Counted from the stretch's first letter, positions 15,817 through 25,348 are shown. The stretch is DNA of 64,000 bases from Metabacillus niabensis (GCF_902829255.1 NZ_CADEPK010000011.1:28688-92687); one strand, 5' to 3'. Program-made: numbers and translations. Notes: generated by a model not told the origin, from the letters alone.

Positions 15817-16156
15817 AGTTAAATAAACATATCCAGGATGAGGACTCCAACAAGTCAACTAAAGAAATATTCGTTACCATGATCGACCAAGTTTTAATGT
15901 TCTTTCCGATAGAAGGCACTAAAAATTGCATAGGTAATTTTTTATGTGATAGTACATTATTACTGTTAACGTAAAAACAGGGGATTATCAGAGAGGTAAA
16001 GGAAGCTGGATTAGGATTAAAAGAAGAGCTTACAATTGTATAACCCTCTCTCTTTTTATGTCAATTAAGTATATTTAAGATTAATTGCATTATTTTGATG
16101 AGTTACGTTAAATAGTCTCATTAGTCATTAATGGTTGCTGATAATTGGAAAAAAGT
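15817..16156. other. Intergenic stretch, possible gene remnant
   Basis: No intact gene is visible. A short frame at about 15980-16040 reads IIREVKEAGLGLKEELTIV before a stop and may be a leftover of a lost gene. A 77-codon forward frame at 15741 runs through two terminators and is not credible. Confidence 0.3.
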
Positions 16157-16198
16157 GAGGTTTATCAAAATTAGATAAATCTCATCTTCTTTTTTTTA
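16157..16198 (+). terminator. Terminator-like hairpin
   Basis: GAGGTTTATC (16157-16166) pairs with GATAAATCTC (16174-16183), with one G-T pair, and is followed by a long T-run. No intact plus-strand gene precedes it within 500 bp. Confidence 0.65.
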
Positions 16199-16272
16199 TA
16201 TTTTAAAGATAGAGAAATGTAGGCTTGTCCGTTTAAAAAAATTAATCACCTTTATATGCTTAGACAAAAGAG

Positions 16273-17445
16273 CTAAACAGAAATTAAAACTTCTTGTTTA
16301 AGCTCTAGCTTTCGATATACAAGGGCAATTAACATTGCTGGCAAGGTACAAATAATCATTCCAATAAAGGCATATCTTGGTTCAATTTCGTATAAATAGC
16401 CTCCGAAGATAGTAAACACTGCCGTGCTCCAGCTTAGCGCAAGCGCTGAATACATGCCTTGTGCTTTCGGAATCTGTGCGTGTGGGATGTTATTGATTAA
16501 GTACTTCATAAAAGCAAAATGCCCCATAGCAAACGAAAATGCATGTAAGGTTTGCGCAACACAGAAAACAATAACATTAGGAAAGGCGAACACTAATATC
16601 CAACGAATTGAAGAACCAATTGCTGCTAGTGTCAGCAAAGTGCCTACAGAAAATTTGTTAAAGCTTTTATCTGCAATTGAGAAGAATATGATTTCTGCAA
16701 TTACAGCAATGTTAATAATAAAACCGATTAGGTATATTGGTGCTTGAATATCTTGAAGAAAAATATAGCCATAATTGTAATAAGTAGCATGTGCTGCTTG
16801 CAGTAAAATGACAATTATGAGCACTAAACTAAAGTGTTTGATACGGAATAAGCGTAACATGCTTACTTGTTGTGTTTGCTTTACTTGTGGCTTTTTAGAT
16901 AAAACATCAGGTGCATTCATAAAGCTTAAAAATACAAAACCAGTCATTCCAAGCAATAGTGCCCAAAAAATAACCTCATCTCCAAGCATTCCTGTAAAAA
17001 TGGTTAAAATCATGCCAATTGAGACAAATCCTATTGATCCCCATTGACGACTTCTTCCATAATGTCTTAATTGTTTACTTTGCACAAGGATACTTGCAGC
17101 ACTATCTAATGCAGGCATTAAAGCTGGATAAAATATGTGTAAAAGCATAGTTACTATCAATAAACCAGCAAAGGAGTTTACCGGAATATAACAAAGAATT
17201 GTAACGAGTGTACCGAGTCCGGCCACATTTAATAAGATTTTACTGCTCAATCGCCCTGATAAATAGGGAAAGGCAAATAATGTGGATAGTCCTCTTGCAA
17301 TTAAACCGAAGCTCATGATTAAGCTAGCTTGTGATACTGTAATTCCTTTTGTATAAATCATCCACCCAGACCAATAAGGTAGAAAAATACCCCATGTCAT
17401 AAAAAAACTAAAGAAACGTGTACTCATCCAACGTTGTGTATTCAT
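16273..17445 (-). CDS. MFS transporter, HcaT/YwbF-like
   Basis: A 390-residue membrane protein with 12 predicted segments, of the MFS_1-like branch that includes the 3-phenylpropionate transporter HcaT and Bacillus YwbF (MTWGIFLPYWSGWM and RQWGSIGFVSIGMIL are characteristic). The frame is open for 46 codons further upstream, but ATG 17445 has an ideal SD (GAGGAGG, six bases away). The extra part would also overlap the divergent regulator gene. The substrate is unknown. A Crp/Fnr-type regulator is transcribed divergently from the same 80-bp gap and is the obvious candidate controller. Confidence 0.8.
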   Translation of the reverse strand: MNTQRWMSTRFFSFFMTWGIFLPYWSGWMIYTKGITVSQASLIMSFGLIARGLSTLFAFPYLSGRLSSKILLNVAGLGTLVTILCYIPVNSFAGLLIVTMLLHIFYPALMPALDSAASILVQSKQLRHYGRSRQWGSIGFVSIGMILTIFTGMLGDEVIFWALLLGMTGFVFLSFMNAPDVLSKKPQVKQTQQVSMLRLFRIKHFSLVLIIVILLQAAHATYYNYGYIFLQDIQAPIYLIGFIINIAVIAEIIFFSIADKSFNKFSVGTLLTLAAIGSSIRWILVFAFPNVIVFCVAQTLHAFSFAMGHFAFMKYLINNIPHAQIPKAQGMYSALALSWSTAVFTIFGGYLYEIEPRYAFIGMIICTLPAMLIALVYRKLELKQEVLISV

Positions 17446-17466
17446 TATTATCCTCCTCATTGATTG

Positions 17467-17511
17467 CATGATATCATGGAATGAAATATAAATAATATGA
17501 GAAATCTCATA
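17467..17511. promoter_or_regulatory. Two palindromes in the MFS / Crp-type divergent promoter
   Basis: CATGATATCATG (17467-17478) is a perfect 12-bp palindrome. A second dyad, ATATGAG-N4-CTCATAT, spans about 17496-17513. Either could be the site of the divergently encoded Crp/Fnr-type regulator. Confidence 0.5.
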
Positions 17512-17525
17512 TTTTGAGGTGTAAT

Positions 17526-18197
17526 ATGGAAGTTTACAAAGGTGAAAAAAAGCGGTTGTTTTTAGAAAAAAATCCAATAGCACATCTATTTTCCATTCAA
17601 GTTGAGGAGTTTATAGAAGTGCACGAATATGTGCGAGATGAATGGATTATTAAAGAGGGCTTGAGACCGGCTTATCTTTATTATGTAATTGAGGGGAAAG
17701 CTAAAATATATGTAACACATCAAAATGGAAAAGTATCGTTAATAAATTTTATTAATGCCAATGATTATATTGGGGAAATGGAATTATTAAATGAAGTGTA
17801 CTATACAAAGGGGATTCAAGCATCAACGAAGACGGTTTGTTTTGCGCTTCCGTTTCATCGCTATCGTACACAATTACTGGAAGATACAAAATTTCTACGT
17901 GAATTGACCAAATTTTTAAGTGTGAAGGCTACACTTATGGCAGCTAAGTATTCACAAATTCTCGCTTTCCCACTTGAAAATCGGCTAGCAGATTTTATTT
18001 TACAAACTGCTGATGAAGGGATCTATAGGGAAAAGCACGTAACGGTTTGTGATTATTTAGGTGTATCCTATCGACACTTATTGTATGTACTTACACAATT
18101 TTGTGAGAAAAATTATTTGCACAAGGAAGGTCGACATTATCGAATTAAACAATACCATTCCTTGTATGAACTTGCAGAAGTGTTGAGGAATAAATAA
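17526..18197 (+). CDS. Crp/Fnr family transcriptional regulator (YeiL-like)
   Basis: A 223-residue regulator with an N-terminal cyclic-nucleotide-binding-type beta-barrel (about 20-120; GLRPAYLYYVIEGKAKIYV and ANDYIGEMELL) and a C-terminal winged helix (HVTVCDYLGVSYRHLLYVLTQF). The layout resembles YeiL-type regulators. Cysteines are few and not arranged as an Fnr iron-sulfur site, so the signal is not obvious. A TTG at 17514 is in frame, but ATG 17526 with GAGGTG upstream is the better start. It is divergent from the MFS gene and probably controls it. Confidence 0.75.
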   Translation: MEVYKGEKKRLFLEKNPIAHLFSIQVEEFIEVHEYVRDEWIIKEGLRPAYLYYVIEGKAKIYVTHQNGKVSLINFINANDYIGEMELLNEVYYTKGIQASTKTVCFALPFHRYRTQLLEDTKFLRELTKFLSVKATLMAAKYSQILAFPLENRLADFILQTADEGIYREKHVTVCDYLGVSYRHLLYVLTQFCEKNYLHKEGRHYRIKQYHSLYELAEVLRNK

Positions 18198-18606
18198 TCA
18201 TTTAGAAGCTTTCCAGGTAATCTACTAAAAGTTTAAGTGAACGCCAGTAAGAGGTGTAATTCTACTTTTTTAAAATTGGCGCTGATTAATCCTAGTTGTT
18301 TATTTCGCAACAGGGGTTCGCTTTTAATTGGCTGTCCGGGAGCTTCTTTGAGCGTTAGTGCCTGATGAGGGCTCCCTTTGACATACTTCTTTCGTAGGGG
18401 TCTCACATAAACAAATCTCAACAATAGGCTCTAAAATACCCCTAAATTTAAAAATAGCACATGATGTTTTAAGAGTTGCAATAAACATAAAATTATTTCA
18501 ATAAAATAAATTTCAAGATAAATTAATGGGATTTGTTCAATATCCACGAATGCCAAAAAATGTTATATACTGATTTGTAACTACCTTTTTAACACAAAAT
18601 GAATGA
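18198..18606. other. Intergenic stretch, possibly an interspersed repeat
   Basis: No convincing gene. The part at about 18233-18424 is richer in G+C than its surroundings and gives a 63-codon reverse frame (KGSPHQALTLKEAPGQP) without an SD. It could be a non-coding dispersed repeat, but only one copy is in the window. Confidence 0.3.
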
Positions 18607-18635
18607 TTGACATCAAGAAGGTTTTTTGGAATAAT
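18607..18635 (+). promoter_or_regulatory. Promoter of the codBA operon
   Basis: TTGACA (18607-18612), a 17-bp spacer and AATAAT (18630-18635) form a SigA-type promoter with its start expected near 18642. Confidence 0.7.
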
Positions 18636-18641
18636 GAATTT

Positions 18642-18798
18642 AATTGCATAATGGTACCTTTAAATCAGTCCAGAGAGGCTGACAAGGACAGCGGATTTTT
18701 TATGATATACGAGGGATAGGTGTATTTACCTATATATCGTATTTTGTAATGGAAAAAGAGGCTAATTGTCAGGAGACTGGTGATTAGCCTCTTTTTTT
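18642..18798 (+). promoter_or_regulatory. PyrR-type attenuator leader of codBA
   Basis: A stem-loop TCAG/CTGA at about 18665-18682 presents TCCAGAGAGG, the PyrR binding-loop sequence. An antiterminator-like fold (ATACGA with TCGTAT, about 18703-18753) comes next. It is followed by a 12-bp terminator, AAAGAGGCTAAT (18755-18766) with ATTAGCCTCTTT (18783-18794), ending in T. This is the known pyr-operon attenuation design: PyrR bound with UMP favours termination. It implies that cytosine uptake and deamination are repressed when pyrimidine nucleotides are plentiful. Confidence 0.85.
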
Positions 18799-18840
18799 GT
18801 GCTGTGGTATCAGGAAACATTAGATTTGGAGGAAATAATC

Positions 18841-20067
18841 ATGGATAAAGTAGATTTAGAGTTTTCGTGGCAGGCTGTACCAAAATCGAACCGTAATAAT
18901 TTCTGGAAAACATTATCGGTCATGTTAGGATTTACGTTTTTCTCTGCGAGTATGTTAGCTGGAGGAGAGCTAGGACTTGGCTTAACGTTTACGCAGTTTA
19001 TTTTAATTGTATTAGCAGGTAACTTAGCACTTGGGATTTATACAGGTGCCCTTGCGTACATCGCAGCAAAAACAGGACTATCTACACATTTACTAGCAAA
19101 ATATGCATTTGGTGATAAAGGATCATATTTACCTTCATTTTTATTAGGCTTTACTCAAGTTGGATGGTTTGGTGTAGGGGTAGCAATGTTTGCTGTTCCT
19201 GTAGCAAAGGCGATGGATTGGAATGTATATGCGTTAATTTTTATCTTTGGAATAGCAATGACAGCATCTGCAATATACGGAATGAAATCATTAGTCGTTT
19301 TAAGCTTTATTGCGGTACCAGCAATTGCAATTTTAGGAGGTTATTCTGCATTTGAAGCTACGCAGACGCTCGGTGGGTTTGGTGCATTATTTGATTATGA
19401 ACCAAAAGAAACGTTAACAATTGCTGCGGCTTTATCAATTTGTATCGGCTCCTTTATTAGTGGTGGTACTTTAACACCTGACTTTGCACGATTTGCAAAT
19501 ACTTCACGTTCTGCCGTCGTGGCAACGGTGATTGCGTTCTTTCTAGGGAACTCATTAATGTTCCTATTTGGGGCACTTGGATCGATGTCTTATGGTTTAG
19601 GGGATATTTCAGAAGTAATGTTTTTACAAGGATTAATGATCCCAGCGATTATCGTTTTAGGATTAAATATTTGGACAACAAATGACAATGCCCTTTATGC
19701 ATCAGGCTTAGGGTTTGCGAATATCACAAAGATTTCAAAAAAGGTGTTTGTTGTAGTAAATGGCCTAATCGGTACAGTGCTTGCGATGTGGATGTACAAT
19801 AATTTTGTAGGATTTTTAAATGTCCTTGGTGCTGCTATACCTTCAATTGGTGCTATTATTATAGCTGACTATTTCTTTGTAAGACGTGGAAAATATGGTA
19901 AGTTTGAAGAGATGAAGTTTAAAACAGTGAACTGGATATCAATCGTAGCATGGGCGATCGGTGTAGTCATAGCTCAGGTTGCACCAGGTATTACTCCGTT
20001 AAATGCACTAATTGGAACAGCTGTAGTATATATCGTATTTATGTACATTGCTTCTAACAAAAAATGA
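18841..20067 (+). CDS. codB: Cytosine permease
   Basis: A 408-residue membrane protein of the NCS1 family with about 12 segments that imports cytosine. Characteristic segments are AGGELGLGLTFTQF near the first helix, the unwound-helix glycine-rich region GFTQVGWFGVGVAMF, and GGTLTPDFARFANTSRSAV. The start is ATG 18841 after TTGGAGG; a longer frame begins at 18799 but overlaps the T-run of the attenuator. It is followed 22 bp later by cytosine deaminase and preceded by a PyrR attenuator, so import and deamination of cytosine for pyrimidine salvage are co-regulated. Confidence 0.9.
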   Translation: MDKVDLEFSWQAVPKSNRNNFWKTLSVMLGFTFFSASMLAGGELGLGLTFTQFILIVLAGNLALGIYTGALAYIAAKTGLSTHLLAKYAFGDKGSYLPSFLLGFTQVGWFGVGVAMFAVPVAKAMDWNVYALIFIFGIAMTASAIYGMKSLVVLSFIAVPAIAILGGYSAFEATQTLGGFGALFDYEPKETLTIAAALSICIGSFISGGTLTPDFARFANTSRSAVVATVIAFFLGNSLMFLFGALGSMSYGLGDISEVMFLQGLMIPAIIVLGLNIWTTNDNALYASGLGFANITKISKKVFVVVNGLIGTVLAMWMYNNFVGFLNVLGAAIPSIGAIIIADYFFVRRGKYGKFEEMKFKTVNWISIVAWAIGVVIAQVAPGITPLNALIGTAVVYIVFMYIASNKK

Positions 20068-20089
20068 ATCAAAGAAAAGGTGATCACTG

Positions 20090-21361
20090 ATGATAATTCA
20101 AAATGCAACATTAAGAGGTAAAGAAGGACTTTGGCATATTGTTGTTAAAGATGGTCAATTTGCGGCGATTACCCAAAATCTCGGTGAAATCGATCCGAAT
20201 GAAGAGGTAATGGATGTAAAGGGATCTCTTGTTTTACCACCTTTTATTGAGCCACATATTCATTTAGATACAACATTAACTGCTGGTGAGCCGGAATGGA
20301 ATCAGAGTGGAACATTGTTTGAAGGGATTCAACGCTGGTCCCAGCGTAAGGAATCTTTAACACATGAAGATGTAAAGGTGCGGGCAAAAACAGCTTTAAA
20401 ATGGCAAATTTCGCAAGGGATTCAACAGGTTCGTACACATGTAGATGTGACAGATCCAAATTTAACAGCTTTAAAAGCAATGCTCGAAGTGAAAGAGGAA
20501 ATGGCTCAATTTGTCGATATTCAGCTTGTCGCGTTTCCACAAGAGGGGATTTTATCATACCCTAACGGTGTAGAATTGCTTGAAGAATCACTAAAAATGG
20601 GTGCTGATGTTGTCGGAGGGATTCCTCATTTTGAGTTTACTAGGGAATATGGTGTAGAGTCTTTAAAAATCGCTTTTGATCTCGCTGAAAAATACGATCG
20701 CTTAGTAGATATCCATTGTGATGAAATCGATGATGAACAGTCTCGATTTGTAGAAGTTGTTGCAAAAGAGGCATATGAACGTGGAATGGGTGCTCGAACA
20801 ACAGCGAGTCATACAACAGCAATGGGCTCTTATAATGATGCTTACACATACAAATTATTTAGATTATTGAAGCTATCTTCTATTAACTTTGTTTCAAATC
20901 CACTTGTGAATATTCACCTTCAGGGAAGATTTGATACATATCCAAAGCGAAGAGGCTTGACACGGGTAAAAGAATTACAGGAAGCAGGGTTAAATATTTG
21001 CTTTGGCCATGATGATATATTTGATCCATGGTATCCACTTGGAACGGGAAATATGCTTCAAGTGTTACATATGGGAATCCATGCTTCACAATTAATGGGT
21101 TATGAGCAAATTGTAAATTCAATCGATTTGATTACGAAAAATAGTGCAAAAACATTACACATTGAAGATGGATACGGAATCGAAGTTGGGAAGCCAGCTA
21201 ACTTTATCGTCTTATCTGCAGAAAATGAATATGAGGCAATTCGCAAGCAAGCGACAGTCAGATATTCTGTACGAAAGGGTAAGGTTATTGCTGAAACAAA
21301 GCCAAGTGAAACATCGATAACATTAGGCGAATCTAAAGAGAAGATTGATTTTAATAGATAA
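20090..21361 (+). CDS. codA: Cytosine deaminase
   Basis: A 423-residue amidohydrolase-fold enzyme converting cytosine to uracil and ammonia. Metal ligands are seen in [22 protein letters not shown] and the later [10 protein letters not shown], and the catalytic aspartate in [15 protein letters not shown], a signature of the CodA group. The start is ATG 20090 with an AAAGGTGATC-type SD. It is the second gene of the PyrR-controlled operon; uracil made here could feed Upp, which is encoded at 52980. A terminator follows at 21372-21402. Confidence 0.9.
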   Translation: MIIQNATLRGKEGLWHIVVKDGQFAAITQNLGEIDPNEEVMDVKGSLVLPPFIEPHIHLDTTLTAGEPEWNQSGTLFEGIQRWSQRKESLTHEDVKVRAKTALKWQISQGIQQVRTHVDVTDPNLTALKAMLEVKEEMAQFVDIQLVAFPQEGILSYPNGVELLEESLKMGADVVGGIPHFEFTREYGVESLKIAFDLAEKYDRLVDIHCDEIDDEQSRFVEVVAKEAYERGMGARTTASHTTAMGSYNDAYTYKLFRLLKLSSINFVSNPLVNIHLQGRFDTYPKRRGLTRVKELQEAGLNICFGHDDIFDPWYPLGTGNMLQVLHMGIHASQLMGYEQIVNSIDLITKNSAKTLHIEDGYGIEVGKPANFIVLSAENEYEAIRKQATVRYSVRKGKVIAETKPSETSITLGESKEKIDFNR

Positions 21362-21371
21362 TAGATATTTG

Positions 21372-21402
21372 GGCACAACTTTAAATAGGGCTGTGCCTTT
21401 TC
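21372..21402 (+). terminator. Terminator of codBA
   Basis: GGCACA (21372-21377) pairs with TGTGCC (21392-21397), then TTTT. Confidence 0.65.
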
Positions 21403-21426
21403 CCATAAAGGGATTAATTTTAAGAC

Positions 21427-21650
21427 AAGGCTCTTTTCTAAAAGAATGTTTTTAGTACTACCTATATAAGGGTTGATTGGAGCTTGTTGCGAGACTCCTG
21501 CGGGATGCGTGGGAGAGGTTAATCTTGAGCAGGTGTTACACTGAGGAGGCTCACCACCCACCCCGCGGAAAGCGAGTACTGCAAAAGGAAATCAACCAAG
21601 ACGATTACTCTGTTAAAAGAAACAAAGCCTGCGAAGACAGCCTAAGACAA
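21427..21650. repeat. Interspersed repeat family A, copy 1
   Basis: It shares with 35137-35314 the opening GGCTCTTTTCT, a near-identical 29-bp core (21553-21581 against 35217-35245, CACCCACCCCGCG inside) and the closing CAAAG...ACAGCC stretch. The GATTGGAGC...GCGAGACTCCTGCGGGA wording is a pattern I know as a common intergenic repeat in Bacillaceae genomes. It is more GC-rich than the flanks and encodes nothing credible. Confidence 0.75.
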
Positions 21651-21696
21651 AAACAAAAGTAGTGATTCTAAAAATCATCAAGGGGGTCAAAGGAAA

Positions 21697-22122
21697 ATGA
21701 AAAGAGTTTATTTAGCTAGTCCGTTTTTTAATGAAAAAGAGATTGAATATGTGGAACAGGTTGAGAAGATTTTAGAGGAGAAGGGTTTGAATGTTTTTTC
21801 ACCGATGAGAAACCAACTGGACGAAAAGCTTGAGACTGGTTCTCGTCAATGGTCAATCGAAACATTTATGAATGATTTAAAATACATTAAGTGGGCTGAA
21901 ATTGTTGTAGGTATCTATCATGGTAACTATTCAGATAGTGGAACAGCCTGGGAACTTGGTTACGCATATGCTTCTGACAAGCCAGTTATTTTAGTTCATG
22001 TTGGTGAAAACAGTAATCTTATGGTGCACGAAGGTTCACATGCAAATCTTACTTTGGATGAACTTAAAGATTATGACTTCAACAAATTAGCTAGTTCTTT
22101 CTATACAGGTGAAATGTTCTAA
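21697..22122 (+). CDS. Nucleoside 2-deoxyribosyltransferase-like protein
   Basis: A 141-residue protein of the nucleoside 2-deoxyribosyltransferase fold: the N-terminal VYLASPFFNEKE strand-loop, and DSGTAWELGYAYASDKPVILV, which carries the catalytic-type glutamate and substrate-binding residues. Such enzymes move deoxyribose between bases or hydrolyse nucleotides, as in salvage; related short forms also occur in phages. Its position after codBA would fit pyrimidine or purine salvage, but a terminator and a repeat separate them. The start is ATG 21697 after a G-rich SD. A hairpin terminator follows at 22208-22236. Confidence 0.75.
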   Translation: MKRVYLASPFFNEKEIEYVEQVEKILEEKGLNVFSPMRNQLDEKLETGSRQWSIETFMNDLKYIKWAEIVVGIYHGNYSDSGTAWELGYAYASDKPVILVHVGENSNLMVHEGSHANLTLDELKDYDFNKLASSFYTGEMF

Positions 22123-22207
22123 GGATTAAACACCAACAAACCTTATTTAAGTTTGCTAAGGTAAAATAGCTTCTCATTAAATTATATTAGTATAATACCG
22201 TTCTTTG

Positions 22208-22236
22208 AAAAGGGCTTGCCATTTGGCAGGCCTTTT
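22208..22236 (+). terminator. Terminator after the deoxyribosyltransferase-like gene
   Basis: AAAAGGGCTTGCC (22208-22220) faces GGCAGGCCTTTT (22225-22236), with two small bulges and T-rich DNA after it. Confidence 0.7.
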
Positions 22237-22393
22237 CGTTTTTAACTAGGAATATAATGAGCAATTTTGATTGTTGATTTAGCACTTTATGACACCTGTC
22301 ATGAGGTTTTCCTTACAGGTGTGAATGTCGATCCATTCTTTTCTTAGATACGATAAAAATACAAATAAATTTAATTAGAAAAGGATGAAATGA

Positions 22394-23524
22394 ATGGACA
22401 TCAAAGGGAGAATTCGCTTACTCGATATTTTGCGAGGAATTGCAATACTTGGGACGTTAGGAACGAATATTTGGATTTTTGCACACTTAGGGGATTTATC
22501 GTATATTACGACATCAAATTATTCTGGATGGTGGAAACCAGATGATTTTCTGCGAATGATCGTGCTATTTTTAGTGAATGGAAAGCTTTTAGGTATGTTA
22601 ACCATTATGTTTGGGGTAGGGATGGAGCTGAAATATCAGCAAGCATTGAGAAGAAAAAGAGCTTGGCCTGGAGTGTATTTATGGACAGCAGCTTTTTTAC
22701 TTATAGAGGGATTCCTCCATTATACATTTGTAATGGAATATGACATTTTAATGAGTTATGGAATCACTGCCATTATTGTAGCATTTATCATAAAAGGTGG
22801 AGATCGCTTTATCGATAGAACGATGAAGGTAATCGGAAGTGTCTTTGCAGCTTTTATTTTGTTTATGTTAGTAGTTGGCTTGCTTGGATCAAATATGTCG
22901 TTAGGTAATTTTAGTGAGGTTGTTGCCCTTTATCAAAGTGGCAGCTGGCTTGAACAGGTACAATATCGATTCTTAAACTTCTTTGCCCTAAGAAGTGAAG
23001 CATTTTTTATTGTTCCAATGAATATCTTTTTGTTTTTACTTGGCGTTAGGATGATGCGTTCTGGAGTTTTTTCTCCTGATGAGAAGGGAAGGAAGCAACG
23101 CGACAAGCTTTTTAAAATTGGGATATATCTTGGTGTACCTTTAAATATGCTCATTTTTACACCTGGGGGAGCCTTTGATTTACCAGTTCGATATTTGTTT
23201 GCACCATTACTTTCGCTAGGTTATATTTCAATTATTGGTAAATTATTGGAGTATTATAAATGGGAGTGGCTCTGGCGCTGTCTTGAAAAGGTTGGGAAAA
23301 TGTCTTTAAGCTGTTATGTCATGCAAAATATTATTTGCTCAATCGTCTTTTATGGTTGGGGGCTTGCCTTTGGCGGAAAGGTTAATTCCTTCATGGTTAT
23401 AGCCATTTGGTTACTTATTTCACTTTTACAAATTATCATTTCATCTTTTTGGCTTCAAACTTTCAAAGCCGGGCCAATGGAATTTATTCGACAACGTACA
23501 TTAAAGGTGTTCATTTCTAATTAA
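22394..23524 (+). CDS. DUF418 family membrane protein
   Basis: A 376-residue polytopic membrane protein of the DUF418/YeiB family. It opens with GRIRLLDILRGIAILGTLGTNIWIF, a sequence typical of that family, and closes with the C-terminal DUF418 block (LEKVGKMSLSCYVMQNIICSIVFYGWGLAF). Its biochemical role is not established; relation to acyltransferase-3-type proteins has been suggested. The start is ATG 22394. It is followed 16 bp later by a sensor kinase and response regulator, so the three genes probably form an operon and the membrane protein may be an output or a sensor partner. Confidence 0.8.
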   Translation: MDIKGRIRLLDILRGIAILGTLGTNIWIFAHLGDLSYITTSNYSGWWKPDDFLRMIVLFLVNGKLLGMLTIMFGVGMELKYQQALRRKRAWPGVYLWTAAFLLIEGFLHYTFVMEYDILMSYGITAIIVAFIIKGGDRFIDRTMKVIGSVFAAFILFMLVVGLLGSNMSLGNFSEVVALYQSGSWLEQVQYRFLNFFALRSEAFFIVPMNIFLFLLGVRMMRSGVFSPDEKGRKQRDKLFKIGIYLGVPLNMLIFTPGGAFDLPVRYLFAPLLSLGYISIIGKLLEYYKWEWLWRCLEKVGKMSLSCYVMQNIICSIVFYGWGLAFGGKVNSFMVIAIWLLISLLQIIISSFWLQTFKAGPMEFIRQRTLKVFISN

Positions 23525-23540
23525 GGAATGGGAGGAAGTA

Positions 23541-24662
23541 ATGAAGTATAAGATTTATCCTAGAGAACAAATTAGACAATATTTGCTTTTCGATGTGATA
23601 TCAGTCGTGTTTTTATGCTATATCGTACTACGTTCAGATACGATTTTTGGGTTTTGGGGCAATCTTCTTCTAATTATGCTTTTTCTCTTTTCATTTTATA
23701 TTGGACTATGGTATCGGGATGGACGTTTATTAGCATCATCTTTACTTGGCTTTTCTGTCATTACGATATTTGGTATTTATGTCGAGCTCAATATATTATT
23801 CTATGGTTTAATTTTTGCAGATCTGATTGGAAGGGCAAAGTCAAAGGTGCATATTGGGATAGGAATCGTAGCCATTGCCCTGATGTTTTTCATTGTTCAG
23901 TGGAAAACGGATGGAAGTCTTTTTAAGCAGGAATTTTCGATATTACTCCCTATCATGGTTGTGCAACTAATTTTACCGATTTTGATTTACATTAAAGAAA
24001 GAGCAAAAAGTTTAAAGGGAGAATTGGAAATCGCCAATCTGCAAATTGAGAAGCTTATTCAACAGGAGGAAAGGCAGAGAATCGCAAGGGATCTTCATGA
24101 CACGCTTGGGCAAACATTAACAATGATTAAATTAAAAAGTGAATTGACTGCAAGATTAATAGACAAAGATTCCTTTGAAGCAAAACAGGAATTAAAGGAT
24201 ATATTAACAATGACTAGAAGAGCTTTACATCAGGTAAGAGAGGTAGTTTCAGATATGAAATTTATCCCTTTGGAAAGTGAAATAGAGAATTCAAGAAAAC
24301 TAATGCAGTCTGTTGGCATTGAACTCATAGTAAAGAAAGGTGATATCCCGCTTTTACCTAGTGTAACCCAGACAATGCTTGCTCTTTCGATTCGAGAAGC
24401 GCTGACAAATGTCATTAAACATAGTAAGGCTGCTCACTGTATACTGGAATTGGATGTAATCGATCATACGCTTCTAATTCAAATTAAAGATAACGGGATA
24501 GGTTTAGCAAAGGTACAGAGTGGGAATGGCATTCAGTCGATGAAAGAGCGACTTCGAGTTGTTCAGGGAACAGCAGTGGTGACCAATTCGCCAAGAGGTG
24601 GAACGAATGTAATGTTGAAACTTCCAATCTATCAAACAGGAAAGGAGAATCCAACTTCATGA
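23541..24662 (+). CDS. Sensor histidine kinase, NarL/DesK class
   Basis: A 373-residue membrane kinase. Residues 1-150 contain about five membrane segments and no large extracellular domain. A short coiled coil (about 150-178) leads to a HisKA_3 dimerisation domain with the phospho-acceptor His186 in ARDLHDTLGQ, and an HATPase domain with REALTNVIKHSKA, DNGIG and GNGIQSMKERL. This is the DesK/LiaS/YdfH type, which senses membrane or envelope state. SD GGGAGG precedes ATG 23541. The stop overlaps the response regulator start (ATGA), showing translational coupling. Confidence 0.88.
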   Translation: MKYKIYPREQIRQYLLFDVISVVFLCYIVLRSDTIFGFWGNLLLIMLFLFSFYIGLWYRDGRLLASSLLGFSVITIFGIYVELNILFYGLIFADLIGRAKSKVHIGIGIVAIALMFFIVQWKTDGSLFKQEFSILLPIMVVQLILPILIYIKERAKSLKGELEIANLQIEKLIQQEERQRIARDLHDTLGQTLTMIKLKSELTARLIDKDSFEAKQELKDILTMTRRALHQVREVVSDMKFIPLESEIENSRKLMQSVGIELIVKKGDIPLLPSVTQTMLALSIREALTNVIKHSKAAHCILELDVIDHTLLIQIKDNGIGLAKVQSGNGIQSMKERLRVVQGTAVVTNSPRGGTNVMLKLPIYQTGKENPTS

Positions 24663-25270
24663 TACGGGTCGTTATTGCAGAAGATCAAAAAATGCTTCGG
24701 GGAGCATTAACAGCTCTATTAAAATTTGAAACAGATATTGAAGTGTTAGCAGAAGTATCTGATGGACAGAAGGCTTGGGAAGTGATTCAGAGGAAACAGC
24801 CTGATGTATGTATACTAGATATTGAAATGCCTATTATCAACGGTCTTGAATTAGCAGATAAAATAAAGAAGGATCGTATATTACACCATTGCAAAATCAT
24901 CATTGTTACGACCTTTGCACGTCCAGGATACTTACAAAAGGCAATGGATTTGCAGGTAGATGGCTATCTATTAAAGGACGAACCGATTGATTACCTTATT
25001 GAGTCTATTCGTAAAGTCATGAATGGAGAGCGGGTGATAAGTATCGACCTTGCAGCATCCCTCTTTATGAAGGAAGAAAATCCATTAAGTGAACGAGAAA
25101 TAGAAGTATTGCGACTTACGAAGGATGGATTGACAACAAGCGAAATTAGTAACACTCTTTTTTTAACAAAGGGAACAGTACGTAATTATCTTTCCTCTGC
25201 GATTCAGAAACTTGAAGCAGAATCGAGGCAACAGGCTGTAAATACCGCTGTCGAAAAAGGTTGGTTATAA
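24659..25270 (+). CDS. LuxR/NarL family response regulator
   Basis: A 203-residue response regulator with a receiver domain (acidic pocket at Glu8-Asp9, phospho-acceptor Asp54 in VCILDIEMP, conserved Thr/Lys region in VTTFARP and LLKDEP) and a C-terminal LuxR-type helix-turn-helix (LSEREIEVLRLTKDGLTTSE, GTVRNYLSSAIQKL). Its ATG overlaps the kinase stop by four bases. It is the cognate partner of the adjacent kinase and may control the DUF418 gene. A bidirectional terminator follows. Confidence 0.9.
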   Translation: MIRVVIAEDQKMLRGALTALLKFETDIEVLAEVSDGQKAWEVIQRKQPDVCILDIEMPIINGLELADKIKKDRILHHCKIIIVTTFARPGYLQKAMDLQVDGYLLKDEPIDYLIESIRKVMNGERVISIDLAASLFMKEENPLSEREIEVLRLTKDGLTTSEISNTLFLTKGTVRNYLSSAIQKLEAESRQQAVNTAVEKGWL

Positions 25271-25293
25271 TATCTACTTACTCTTAATCAGCT

Positions 25294-25348
25294 AACACCC
25301 ATATAAACAACCTACTATTTCAAAAATAAGGTTTATTATATGGGCGTT
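25294..25348. terminator. Bidirectional terminator between response regulator and DDAH-type gene
   Basis: AACACCCATATAA (from 25294) pairs with the segment ending ATATGGGCGTT (to 25348), with an inner AACCT/AGGTT stem. Confidence 0.7.

Noticed and set aside
15741..15974. 77-codon forward frame
   Set aside because: It spans two perfect terminator hairpins and lacks an SD.
18233..18424. 63-codon reverse frame
   Set aside because: No SD and no recognisable domain; more likely part of a non-coding repeat.
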